64,000 nucleotides of DNA from Klebsormidium nitens (taxonomy: Eukaryota > Streptophyta > Klebsormidiophyceae > Klebsormidiales > Klebsormidiaceae): the NCBI GenBank assembly GCA_000708835.1, contig DF237034.1, positions 62,001-126,000 of the forward strand. Reading direction: 5' to 3'. Under the pieces are notes generated by a model, which saw only the letters and a program-made list of their open reading frames with translations, was not told the DNA's origin and searched no databases. This document shows, in pieces, positions 12,058-22,416 of this stretch; position 1 is the first letter of the stretch; each line of letters begins with the position of its first letter. The position numbers were made by a program, and so were the translations under genes.

Positions 12058-14510
12058 ATGGCGCTTGCAGGCGCTGCCAGAGCAGCGGTGTCGTTAAATG
12101 CCATGAGCTGCGCTGCGGGGGGCAGTGCCAAGGATCTTGGCGCCCCCAGCCTGGCAGCCCTGCCTGTCCACCGGCTGAGCAGCACTGCCGCTCATGGAGT
12201 CCAATTGCCAGCAATCAGACCAATGATGGCTGCTGCAGGGCATCATGCGAAGAGCTGCAAGGTGCAAGCAACCGTTGCCGCCGCTCCTGCCGCCAGCTCA
12301 GCAGCTGTGCAGGAGGAGGGCAGGGTGTACAACTTTGCAGCGGGGCCAGCGTGCCTGCCGTACAACGTACTGAAAGAGGCGCAGGCAGATCTGATCAACT
12401 GGAAGGTGAGACAGCTTGATTACGCGGGTGATCACGGGGTGTGCACGCCTTCACTATGATGAAGTGACCATCACCCTTGTGTTGGTTTGAATTTTGGGTT
12501 GTGATGGGTAAGGTGATTGCCTCACTGCAATCAAATGCGAGGCATGCTGATCAGTTGATGAAGCAGTAATTTACGGTGGAAGATCTCGATTGGCGTCCGT
12601 TAGCAGATCTTCGATCTTTAGGCACTGGTTGGTGATGCCGAGCTCAAGCCCCAGGTTGCTGCTTCTTGAGTGGTGGTGCTGGGCCTTGTAATCAGTAATT
12701 GCAGAATCAACTTATTTTTTGTGTTTGCGGTCAGTGTGAGCAGTGATACTTGTCCTCATGACTTGCCATGGCATTGCAGGGCACTGGCGCCAGCGTCCTG
12801 GAGATGAGCCACCGCTCGAAGCAGTTCCTGTCCATCATCCAGAAAGCGGAGGCGGACCTGCGGGAGCTTCTGGCCATCCCTGACAATTACAAGGTCCTCT
12901 TCTTGCAAGGCGGTGCCACCTCGCAGTTCTCCGCAATCCCTTTGAATCTAGCTGGCCCTGAGGACGCGGTGGACTATGTTGTGACGGGATCATGGGGTTC
13001 AAAGGCTGTCCAGGAGGCTGGCAAGTACGCCAAGGCGAACCTGGCGGCCACGGGCAAGCCTGGCAAGTTTACTGATATCCCCCCCCAGAGCGAGTGGAAG
13101 CTGACCCAGGGAGCCAAGTACCTGCACATCTGCGCCAATGAGACCATCCAGGGGGTGGAATTCAAGGAGTATCCGGAGGTGGAGGGGGAGACGGTGCTGG
13201 TGGCAGACATGTCGTCAAACTTCTGCTCCAAGCCTGTGGACGTGTCCAAGTTTGGTCTGATCTACGCTGGGGCGCAGAAGAACGTGGGGCCATCGGGGGT
13301 GACAATCGTGATTGTGCGGGAAGATCTGTTGGGGAAGGCGCAGCCGAGCACGCCGGTCATGCTAGACTACAAGATCCACAGTAACAACGAGTCCCTGTAC
13401 AACACGCCACCCTGCTTCAGCATCTACATGACAGGTGAGCTGCAATAGCATTATTGGATTCCTGCTCCGATCGTCATATCTTCTTGCGGCTTATATTGCT
13501 GTGGCGATGCTGTTGCAAGACAGGTGGGTCACCTTGACCATTTATTGCAAGGGGTAAATAATGTGGAAAGACATGGGGAATCGACTTTTCAAGTCGACTG
13601 GTCGATGGGCCCTGTCGTGGTCTGGGCAAAGGGGCCTTTTTTCAGTATGCAGACTGCCAGACAAAGTTCTCCTTGATGCTGTGGTGGTGCACATGCCACT
13701 ACAGCTGTGGTCACAATGCATGTGTCTACCACTACCTGTAAAGCTGCTGCCCCTAATCGTCTGATAGATGTATCATCCACTCACAAGCCGCTTCTGAACA
13801 GATGTTCGCTTCTGGGATCACCAGGTGGATGCTTCAGTATTTGTGTCGCAGTGATCTCGAACCAGGAGTAGGTCTGAAACTCGTGTCTGAATTCGGCGAA
13901 TCTGACTCTGTGTGAGTCTTGCAACCCCTGCAGGTCTCGTGTTTGCCGACCTGTTGAAGCAGGGCGGCCTGGCTGCGGTGGCCAAGAAGAACGAGGAGAA
14001 GGCCCAGCTCTTGTATGACGCCATTGAAGGGAGTGACGGCTTCTTCAAGTGCCCCGTGGCCAAGCCTGTACGCTCCCTCATGAACGTGCCCTTCACGATG
14101 CGTGACCCGGAGCTCGAGGCAGAGTTCCTCAAAGAGGCAACCGCACAAGTGAGTTGGGGACATTCACCATCTGGCTGCCTTACTTGAGCCATCGCACTGC
14201 TTAGCAGCGGGGTTCGAGTTTTGATGGAATGTTTCCCCATCTTTTCTTTCTGCACTCGTTAGTGATTCGGAAAGGCGGAGGACTACGCCACTGTAAGTAT
14301 TCCGTTTGCATTGAGAACTATGGAAGTGGACGTCAGGCTGCAAGGTCTTGCTTGTCTCACTACCTTTTCTGTTGACTGCAGGGATTGATTCAGCTGAAGG
14401 GGCACCGTTCCGTGGGTGGCGTGCGTGCATCCATCTACAACGCACTCCCCTTGGCGGGTATTCAGAAGCTGGTTCATTTGATGAAGGATTTCCAGGCCAA
14501 GCACTCATAA
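12058..14510 (+). CDS. PSAT: Phosphoserine aminotransferase, plastid-targeted
   Basis: Four exons (12058-12405, 12780-13434, 13934-14148, 14382-14510) give 448 residues, the usual length for a plastid precursor. The enzyme transfers the amino group of glutamate to 3-phosphohydroxypyruvate to make phosphoserine, step two of the phosphorylated serine pathway. The first about 80 residues are Ala/Ser-rich with few acids, a typical chloroplast transit peptide. The mature part starts near [25 protein letters not shown] binds the PLP phosphate region, [19 protein letters not shown] contains the PLP-binding Lys, and [19 protein letters not shown] is the conserved C-terminal substrate loop. The exon 3 donor follows CAA, and the join to GLIQLKG keeps the family spacing. 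An in-frame upstream extension exists, but the ATG at 12058 in ATC-ATG-G fits the transit peptide best. Confidence 0.97.
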
Positions 14511-15959
14511 GGTCCCTTTCACTTTCTTGTACTGCTGGGCAACATCCACCAGATGGTTTTTGCTTACAGAAATGTTGATAAGATAGGTGTTGAGAGACTC
14601 CCTGAATCGATACGAACCTGTAACATTGTAGAAAGGCACTGTGGGTTTATAAGCTGGGCATCCATGTGTCACTTAGCCCGATTCCTGTTACGACTTTTGA
14701 GATGGACGCAAATTGCTGTCAGACGCCTCAAAGTGCTGTAGCGTGACGATCAAAAAAATGCGGCAAAATTTCCAGTTGAAACCCGGCCAGGCCGCATGTG
14801 AGCTACTCGGTGCGTCTCGATCCGAATCAAGTTTCATCAGCTTTGTAGTAAGTTCCCTGAACTACGCATGGCGTAAAGACACTAAAAAGAATTATCACTT
14901 GTCGAGATAAAAAGTAGATCAATGCCATGAGAAGCCTATGGCCTATTTGGCGACGGCATATTTGAAAGAGACCATCATGGCGGCCTGGTGAGATCGTATA
15001 CTTGTTTGGAAGGCTCGTGCAAGTGATTGATTATAATGATCAAGAGCTTGTGTAATTCAAGCTTGAGCCGGTCTGAAATGCCAGGTATCGAACTGGCGCG
15101 GACAGAAAGCATACACACTGAGAGCCTACGTCTAGTACGTGGGCCTAAGCGCAAATGGGGCGGCTAGGTTTTAGAAGAGCCCGTCGGACTCGAGGGGCCG
15201 CGAGATGTCGCGAAAATCATGTATACGACTGAATGCTCCCGGCGACCCATACATGCGCTTCTATGACGGAATTAGATGCAAGTTGTGCACGTTGGAACCG
15301 TTGTGCTTCAGCGGTTGCGCATGAGTTCGATCGACTCGGTTTTTGACGGTCGCTCAATACGCACAGCAGCCTTTTACGTTGCAACAGATGGTCGACATGC
15401 ACGTCCTCGGTGTAGGCTACAGTCCAACCGCGGCCGCTTCAACTCGGGTGCGCAACCTGGCCGCCGTGTGTTGCAGATACCTATGACGGTCGATTCTTCG
15501 AAACATCAATGATAACGGCTGAATATCTACATTTTAGTCTGTGCTGAAGCATGGTCGCACACTCAGCTGTTCTGACGGAGTGGGCCAACAGATTCCAGCG
15601 TATCAATCCCATTCAAGCTGGTCCGGGCAGCGAAGAACTAGTGTTTGGCGCCAAGAGTATATGACGGACAGACGGATAGCACTTCAAGAAAAGCATGGCC
15701 AAAGCGTTCGTAGCCACTTACTTTTCCCATAACGCCAGGCATGCTGCATTCTTCAATGATAAAGTCCGTGGTCGAGTGTGACTGAAACGATGACCGCCGG
15801 GAAACCATGCGCAGGTGAATTGTGAACGTTGCATGATAAGAGGTCCGTCTGCGTTAGCAGCTTTTGATGTGGCTCCTGTGTAGGCTGCTGAACGATTGAC
15901 GTGTACACCTCACCGACTCAGACAACTCAAACTTCAGATTTCGGCAACGCTTCGATAAA
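14511..15959. other. Convergent intergenic spacer, PSAT and GDPD 3' sides
   Basis: The spacer of 1,449 bases lies between convergent stop codons. No exon, RNA gene or repeat family could be supported. A T-arm-like hairpin near 15080-15097 lacks the rest of a tRNA. A GCGGCCGC octamer occurs at 15430. Confidence 0.5.
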
Positions 15960-18900
15960 TTACGGGAACCTGAGGTTGGACACGATGTCCTGCCGGGTGT
16001 AGATAGGATGCGTCCACTCCAGGTACCTGCAATCAGCAAACGAGAATCAAAATCGTCGTTGCAAAAACTTGGTGACGCAGTCAGAAGCATGGGCGCCGCA
16101 CAGCCTCGGCTCAATCAAGGACTCTCGACAAGGTGTGTCAGCCCCTCTTGAAGCAGTTTAATCATTGGCCAAGAGCTAGCCTGAGATAAGAAGATCATGA
16201 TCCCAGTGTTCAAGAGCTGCACCGTCGACTCACTTGTAGGCGTTCTCGGTGTGGTCGGTGAAGTAGCCGTCCTGCGGAAAGAAGAGACTCCCATTAGCTG
16301 TTGCAAGCGTGCACACAGTCCGAACTCCAACGAGCGCAGCGCGCACTTCCGTCGAGCTCATCAGGGCAAGGGCTAATCGAGCCCGCGATATCCCCCGTTT
16401 GATATCTACCAGGGGAAATTACGGGTTCAAAACGGCCCTTCCCCATTTGGAACATTGTATCAGACCACCAGCCTGCAAACGGGTCCCCCTCCCGCACAAT
16501 TGCGGCCTGGTGTGCTCACCACGCCGATGACCTTGTCGAAGTAGAGCAGCTCGTTGAGGAAGTCGCCGTGCAGGTCGTACGCCAAGAAGTTGGAGTCCGC
16601 GCGGAACGTGTACGGGTGCACCTGCACGTCAGCGCCCGCGTCAGCAGACAGAACCATCACATGCAGGGCCCACATCAGCATCCAGGCCTCCGCTCTGCTA
16701 CGTCCAAAGATTGACACCAGACGTTGAGTAGTCACGACACGCGTCAAGGACAAAGACTTGCGCCGGGAAGCAGCCGCGCAAAGCGGCGCACCTCCATGTT
16801 GTACTTGTGGGCGCGCGTGACGAAGTCGATGGGCGCCCCGACGTAGTAGTTGGTGGTGGTGTTGACGGGCATGAGGCTGCCCTTGGCGGGGCCCAGCCCC
16901 ACCACGCCCATCGACGCAAACATGGCCATGCTCTCGTCGGTCGCCAGCGAAGCAAACGTCTGCAAGCAACGACGGTTCATCAGCCGCGAACGAGCTTGCT
17001 AGAGGCAGTCAGGAAGGCACCACAAATCGACTGAGTATTTCAACAAGCGGTCCAACGATGCTGGATGAGCGCTCATCTGCATAACACCCGATTGAGCAGT
17101 CTATCGGATCCCTCACTCAGTAATTGGTCAGAAGTAATTGAACGGCCCAACGTCAGCTTATTGCACTCGAGGGGTCGCCACACCAGGGCCCGCACCTGGT
17201 TGGTGTCCTGGGTCCTGGCGGTGAAAGAGTCGTAGAGGAAGACGAGCGGCAGGTCGGTGTACTGGGCGGCCCGCTGGAGGGAGGTGGGCGCGAAGGCCTG
17301 GATGAACACGGGCTTGGCGTACCAGTCCGCGCTTTTGTACTTGCCCTGGTAGCCGTACTTCTGCAGCATCTCCACCACCGCCTGCTCGAAGCTCTTGCCG
17401 CCGGGGAACTGCAGGGGGAGCGCAAAAACTGGGGAGGTCAGGCGGAGATGACCAAAGAGTAGAGTGGTTCAAACAGGGAGCAGTCGAGGCGCATCGAGAT
17501 TGCTGCTCACGGATGGGAAGCCTAACATTGTCATGTGCGGAGCTCTTATTCAATACGCCCAGGAATGTGGTAACTTACCTGCACGTACTGGTTGATGAAA
17601 ACGGGGCTCTTGATCTCTGCACGAAAGATGTCAAGCCCCAGGCCAACACGTGTCAGTATTTATCTACAACACGTGTCAGTATTTATCTACATAAGTATGC
17701 ATACCAGCTCTCAACAAAGAAAGGAACGGATTCTTGTGACACAGTGAAGGTTCACGAAATCGATGCGAAGCTCTAGGCGCACCAGTCTCAATGCAATTCG
17801 CATATTGTTCCTGAGAAGTGTCCTCGCGCCGATGGCGTACCTGGGTAGATGCCCACAATTCTGGGAGCGGCCAGGGCAATCTGGATGTACTTCTCAAAGG
17901 TGATGATGGGGAACTGGCCTGCACGCACGGCAGCAAAGTTATTGGATAACACGGAGCGGATTCCCATCCTCCCATCTCCTCACCAGAGTCTCATGCCACA
18001 GCGAGAGGCAGTCTATAAGCCACTCAGTTGCATTGTGCTGGAAGGATTATTTCCAGAGACCTTCGTAATGAGTTCAACCTGAAAGTAGTCCTCTCAAGAA
18101 CCTGAGTCTCAAATGCACCCTCACGGCTAACGATGAACGATACATTGCTCCAAATGCGTCCTGTTGTCTCTGCCTGCAGCTGCTTACCATCGAAGGACTT
18201 GTCCCTGGTGGTAGGGAAGCGCTGCTTCACGCGCAGCGTTGACAGCTCCTCAAATGTGAAGTCCACTGCACAGCACCACAGCAAGCGCTCAGTCCCGACC
18301 AAAAGCCACTGTATGCCACCATTCCTAAGGCCCATAAGACGCTCAGCAGTCTCCTCGGGCATTAAAACGTTCCCTAGTCGTTGAGCTGACCAGATCAGCT
18401 TGCTGAACGAACGAGACCATTGTGGACGTCTTCAAGGAGGCCTGCTTACCAATGAACCAGCCAGTGTTGACGCCATCGCCACCTGAAGGGAGAAGCATGA
18501 CAAGTGTCACTTATTGGGTAAGGGATTGAATCACTGAGACTCTAGGAGCCACTCACAGTTGTAGGATTGGATGCGACCAGGACTTGTGCTCTGCCCGAAG
18601 ATTTACTCCTTGCTGTCATCAGGTAATACCTGAGATGAGTACGATACCTGGAGCTACCTCTAGTTGACGCTCTTGCCCCTGGAAAGCCGGCTGTACCAGG
18701 CAAGTCAGCATGCTTTCTTAGTATGCAAGTCTTAGTCCTTACCAACAATGTTGTTATACGTCTTCCTCTTGCTGGCAAACTCGGTCCTGTTAGCAACATC
18801 TGCAAAGCAACACCAATGTTACCGTGGGGACGAGAGGGGAGCAGGTCAGTAAACATGCCAAGGGTACCAGAAGCATGAGAGGCAACCAAGACGAGTTGAC

Positions 18901-20062
18901 ACGCCAGAAGCGCCAAACAACATATTCTGGCAAGCTAGTGATTGCAAGCAGATGTAAATGGTGGAATCCAGGCTTACCAGTGAGGAGGGAGAGCTCAATG
19001 TCGTGGCACATGACGAGCACTCCGTCCTTGGTGGCCTCCACATCGCCCTCGATGAAATCCGCTCCAAGATCAATGGCGGCCTGAATGAAAGGAGGATAAT
19101 CGATCGGATATCCAGAGAACAAACACTTGAGCAATGTCCTGACGAGTGATAACTGTCAGTCAGCCCTTCCCTGTTGATCCAATCTTGGCTTCCTGTTTTT
19201 CACTAGAGATTGGCTGTCTCGAGAAGCTTTGACCTTCCTGGCATTAGCCTGATTGCAGGATGTACATCGAAGCTGGTGAGACGTAACACCAGCACACCTT
19301 CATTCCAGCTCACATGTGGAATGCATGACCGTACTTGAAGACATCTCAAGTGCTTCATCTGGAAGCTCCTGATTATGAGAGCAATCCTTTGGCATGCAGT
19401 CCTTCACTCACCAGATAGGAAGGCTCCGTCTCCTCAGGGTAGATGTTGCACGCACCTGTAAGCCAAAAGACTCTGGGTGTCCTGGACTTTCATATATACT
19501 GACAATTTCAACACAGCATTGCATATCCACCTGCCAATTGACTGCAGAGCCGTCGACACCCCAAGCTTGCAGGAACTGGTCTTAAAAGGGGCAATCTGTG
19601 GCGGGTGCTTACATATCACTTGACACACTCTGATCAAACATCTACTTCTTTAGGAGGGATCCTCATGTGCTCAAACCTTACTTGAAAAAGAAAGCGTCAA
19701 TGGCAGTCTGAACATGTGAATAGTACTGGACAAGCAGGCAAGCCCCCCACAGATATCCATGCAGGCCCCAACTCGAAAAGTGCTCCAACTGATTCATTGC
19801 CCTGCACCCCTTACTGCAGTGCATTCAGGCTTGATCTAAGTCGATACGGCCTCCACAGAAAGTAAAGTTGTGTGTCCTCACCTCTGTGGGCTACATTGTA
19901 GGGCCGCTCAGACTGCAGGCCCGCGCCAACAATGGGCTTGACGAAGGGGCTCTGTCTCGGGACCACCGGGGGGTACTTGGGGCTGGTGGGAATGTTCAAA
20001 GCGGAGGTCAGGGTGGATGCGAGGAGCAGGCACGCCACCACGGACACGCGGAGGGCCCCCAT
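15960..20062 (-). CDS. GDPD: Secreted glycerophosphodiester phosphodiesterase
   Basis: Thirteen exons in phase give 399 residues: 19882-20062, 19412-19455, 18978-19080, 18743-18799, 18450-18482, 18188-18265, 17841-17918, 17579-17616, 17196-17408, 16792-16959, 16520-16621, 16234-16271, 15960-16026. The enzyme hydrolyses glycerophosphodiesters to sn-glycerol-3-phosphate and an alcohol, a phosphate-recycling step. Residues 1-22 form a signal peptide (hydrophobic VSVVACLLLASTLTSA). Catalytic motifs of the GDPD TIM barrel are visible: H59-R60 in NVAHRG, E68/E69 in YPEETEPSYL, E86 and D88 in DFIEGDVEATKDG, H101-D102 in VMCHD, E in GIYPEIK, and VHPYTFRADSNF near the end. The order and spacing match plant GDPD5/6, which are vacuolar or secreted. 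The intron between exons 7 and 8 carries a 23-bp duplication. It lies in tandem with, and downstream of, the JmjC gene. Confidence 0.95.
17644..17689. repeat. Two perfect 23-bp tandem copies in a GDPD intron
   Basis: A 23-base unit beginning CAACACGTGTCAG occurs twice head-to-tail without mismatch. It lies within the intron between exons 7 and 8 and contains CACGTG (an E-box/G-box palindrome), so this motif is duplicated too. It is probably a recent slippage duplication. Confidence 0.8.
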
Positions 20063-20282
20063 CGTGAGAAATGCGGAGGGGATTGTCTGCCTGTATCAGG
20101 AAATCTTATCGAAGCTGCTACTCAATCTATGCTTGCATTCAATGACCTGCTGTTGAGATCCAGGCCGCCAGGTTTTGAAGAGCATCTACCGTATGCAGAG
20201 CTCTGCACAGTGGACACCACATGGTTTGATCAGTGCATCTTACCGTACCTACCTGCTACAAAGGGAATGTGACGAATGTCGC

Positions 20283-20306
20283 TGCGGTATATATCTGCGG
20301 TATATT
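20283..20306 (-). promoter_or_regulatory. Possible TATA element of the GDPD gene
   Basis: A TGCGGTATAT unit occurs twice (20283-20292 and 20297-20306) and reads GATATATACC on the minus strand, about 225 bases before the GDPD ATG. Position and composition suit a TATA-type core promoter. There is no transcript evidence. Confidence 0.25.
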
Positions 20307-20910
20307 GTACGGTGTAGGTACCTGAAGCATCATTTGATGCCCTCGAAGGGCCTAGCCCAAGTTCCAACTTCTGATTCAGTCAGTCAGACTCAGGATACCC
20401 AGGCTGCAAGAGTGGTCGGTGAAGGGAGAAGCTCAGAGATAAAACGGCGAACCGGGCGCTCACAGACTGCGAGTCGTGGATGGAGCTTGATGTGCCCGGG
20501 GCTAGACCGGACTCGGACTTGCAATCATTGCATGCTTGAGCGTATGATGTATCTAATGCGGTTCTTACCGGCTAGATGCCCGCGCAGTGCTTGTAACTCC
20601 CCGAGAGAACAACCTCGAACTTCTTGGAGTTCCTTATTGTCCGATCGATCGATCATCGAGTGTGCGTGAGGCTGGTCAGGTCAAGATTTGGAGTCTCCCG
20701 AACCCCTGGTTGATACGTCCTTGCTGGATGGGTGGGCACTGCGGTCGCCCGGTGCCGTTGTGACAAGCACCATGGTTTGCACCATCATCATCCTGCATCA
20801 GTGCATGCCCGGGAGTTCCAAAACAGGAATCTTGTCGGCACCAAGGTGAATCTGATGTCGACATCGCGGAGATTCTTCCGTCTGACGTGACGCGTAAGAG
20901 AATCCGCGTC

Positions 20911-20959
20911 GGAACCGCGGCCGCCCGCTCGCGGCTATGCGCAGGGCGGCCGCGGAACC
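20911..20959. repeat. GC-rich perfect hairpin
   Basis: CCGCGGCCGCCC at 20915-20926 pairs exactly with GGGCGGCCGCGG at 20944-20955 around a 17-base loop. Both arms are flanked on the outside by GGAACC/GAACC words. It lies about 850 bases upstream of the GDPD start codon, in otherwise unannotated sequence. Confidence 0.7.
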
Positions 20960-22416
20960 TTTCAAGCTCAGCGCTCTAAGCCCAGGCTCTCAGGCGTACC
21001 GGGCACACAGCGCCTCCGAGAGCATCGACCATCATTGTCATGTTCCATTCTTGCACTAGCTCAGTCTAGCTGCATACCGGTATAACCGTACTGTTGGGGT
21101 ACTATGATGGCCTTTGAGAGACGCTCTATACGGTCCATGTATCTTATCATCACTCAGAGGACTCAGAGACTTGAATAATCTTGTCAATCTTGCAACCTCA
21201 GTGCAACCCGTAGCCATTCAATGGCACCTTCATTGCATATCATACCAAGATCATACAAGCAGACCCCGGAGCTTCAATTTCCAGCCTGACTGTTCCAGGG
21301 ATCGCCACTCTTCACAATTAATCTAGGTACCGATAGCCGCATGTTACTCAAATCACATGCGACAGCATGATATGTCAACGCCAAGATACTATTCCATGCT
21401 ATTACTCTTTACGTAGACCGGTTCTATATTAAACGTATAAAAGATTGACTGAAAGGACCGGGTCACGTGCTGTGTCGCTTCAATTCTAGCTCGATTCTCG
21501 AACCTCTATTTGCCCTGACCAGTGATTGGCAGCCATATCACCAAACCTTAACAGCCCGGCCATGGAAAAAAAGGCCAATCCTGGCAAGGCTCATATTAAA
21601 CTGCGCGGTCGGTTTCAAACTCCTTTCATCAAGAAATCTGGTGTACGCTATATGTAGGATTGTATACAACCACTTGATTCAGCATAATTAGAACGTTCTA
21701 GTTCCATCATTTCAAAACGCTTGCGGATGATTATTTGGCTCGGACTCATCCAAGCCGGCCCATGGCCGTATTCAATCTTGAAGATCCTGCGTGCTAGTGT
21801 AACTTCACCGGCCAGTGCTAGCTGCTAATGTGCCATGCGGCGGGCCTCGCAAGTTTCAAGCGATCAAGACAAGGCAATGTGCCGCCCCTTGACTGAGGCC
21901 ATACGAGTAAGTTGGGCAGAATCGGTCCCAAGATATTGGGCGAATGCAAGCATGTTCTCTAGCAGCTGACCAAACACTCGCATGGGAAGCAATGGAGTCA
22001 AATCCAGCCTGTAGTTCGATATTTGAATTGAACTTGCGAAGACATGTATTTAGAGAAAGAGCATTACAACCTGACGAGTTTATGCAGCGAACCTTTACTA
22101 CTAAAAGATATGACAGTAGGAAACCACAGACCGACACTTTCGAGAGTTTTTAGAGCGAACGCGATCTCCTGCCCTCGTTGCAAAATGGTATATGTACTAT
22201 TAATGCGATGTGTCCGCATCTAATGGAGGCCAACGGTTCTTAGGTGAAGTCGAGAACCTGAGCGACGCAATAAAAGCTGCCCCTTACGACTTACAATTAA
22301 TCACTTCTCAAATCGACCCAACATAGCAGGAACACTCCGAGAATGGGATCCCCCTCACAACACCTCCTCGGTCATTGCCGTGAATTGTTGGACCCGATTA
22401 CGCAGAAATGAACGTC

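Larger units (their letters stand above)
20063..22416. other. Long intergenic region between JmjC 3' end and GDPD 5' end
   Basis: The 2,354 bases follow the JmjC stop codon and precede the GDPD start, both genes being on the minus strand. They contain the GDPD promoter, probably the JmjC 3' UTR, a GC-rich hairpin (20911-20959) and GATCGATCGATC near 20642. No reading frame shows family resemblance or a plausible exon. Confidence 0.5.

Noticed and set aside
15060-15150. tRNA-like T-arm (GCCAG and CTGGC around TTCGATAC) on the minus strand
   Set aside because: The loop is one base too long, and no acceptor, D or anticodon stem of proper spacing can be built.
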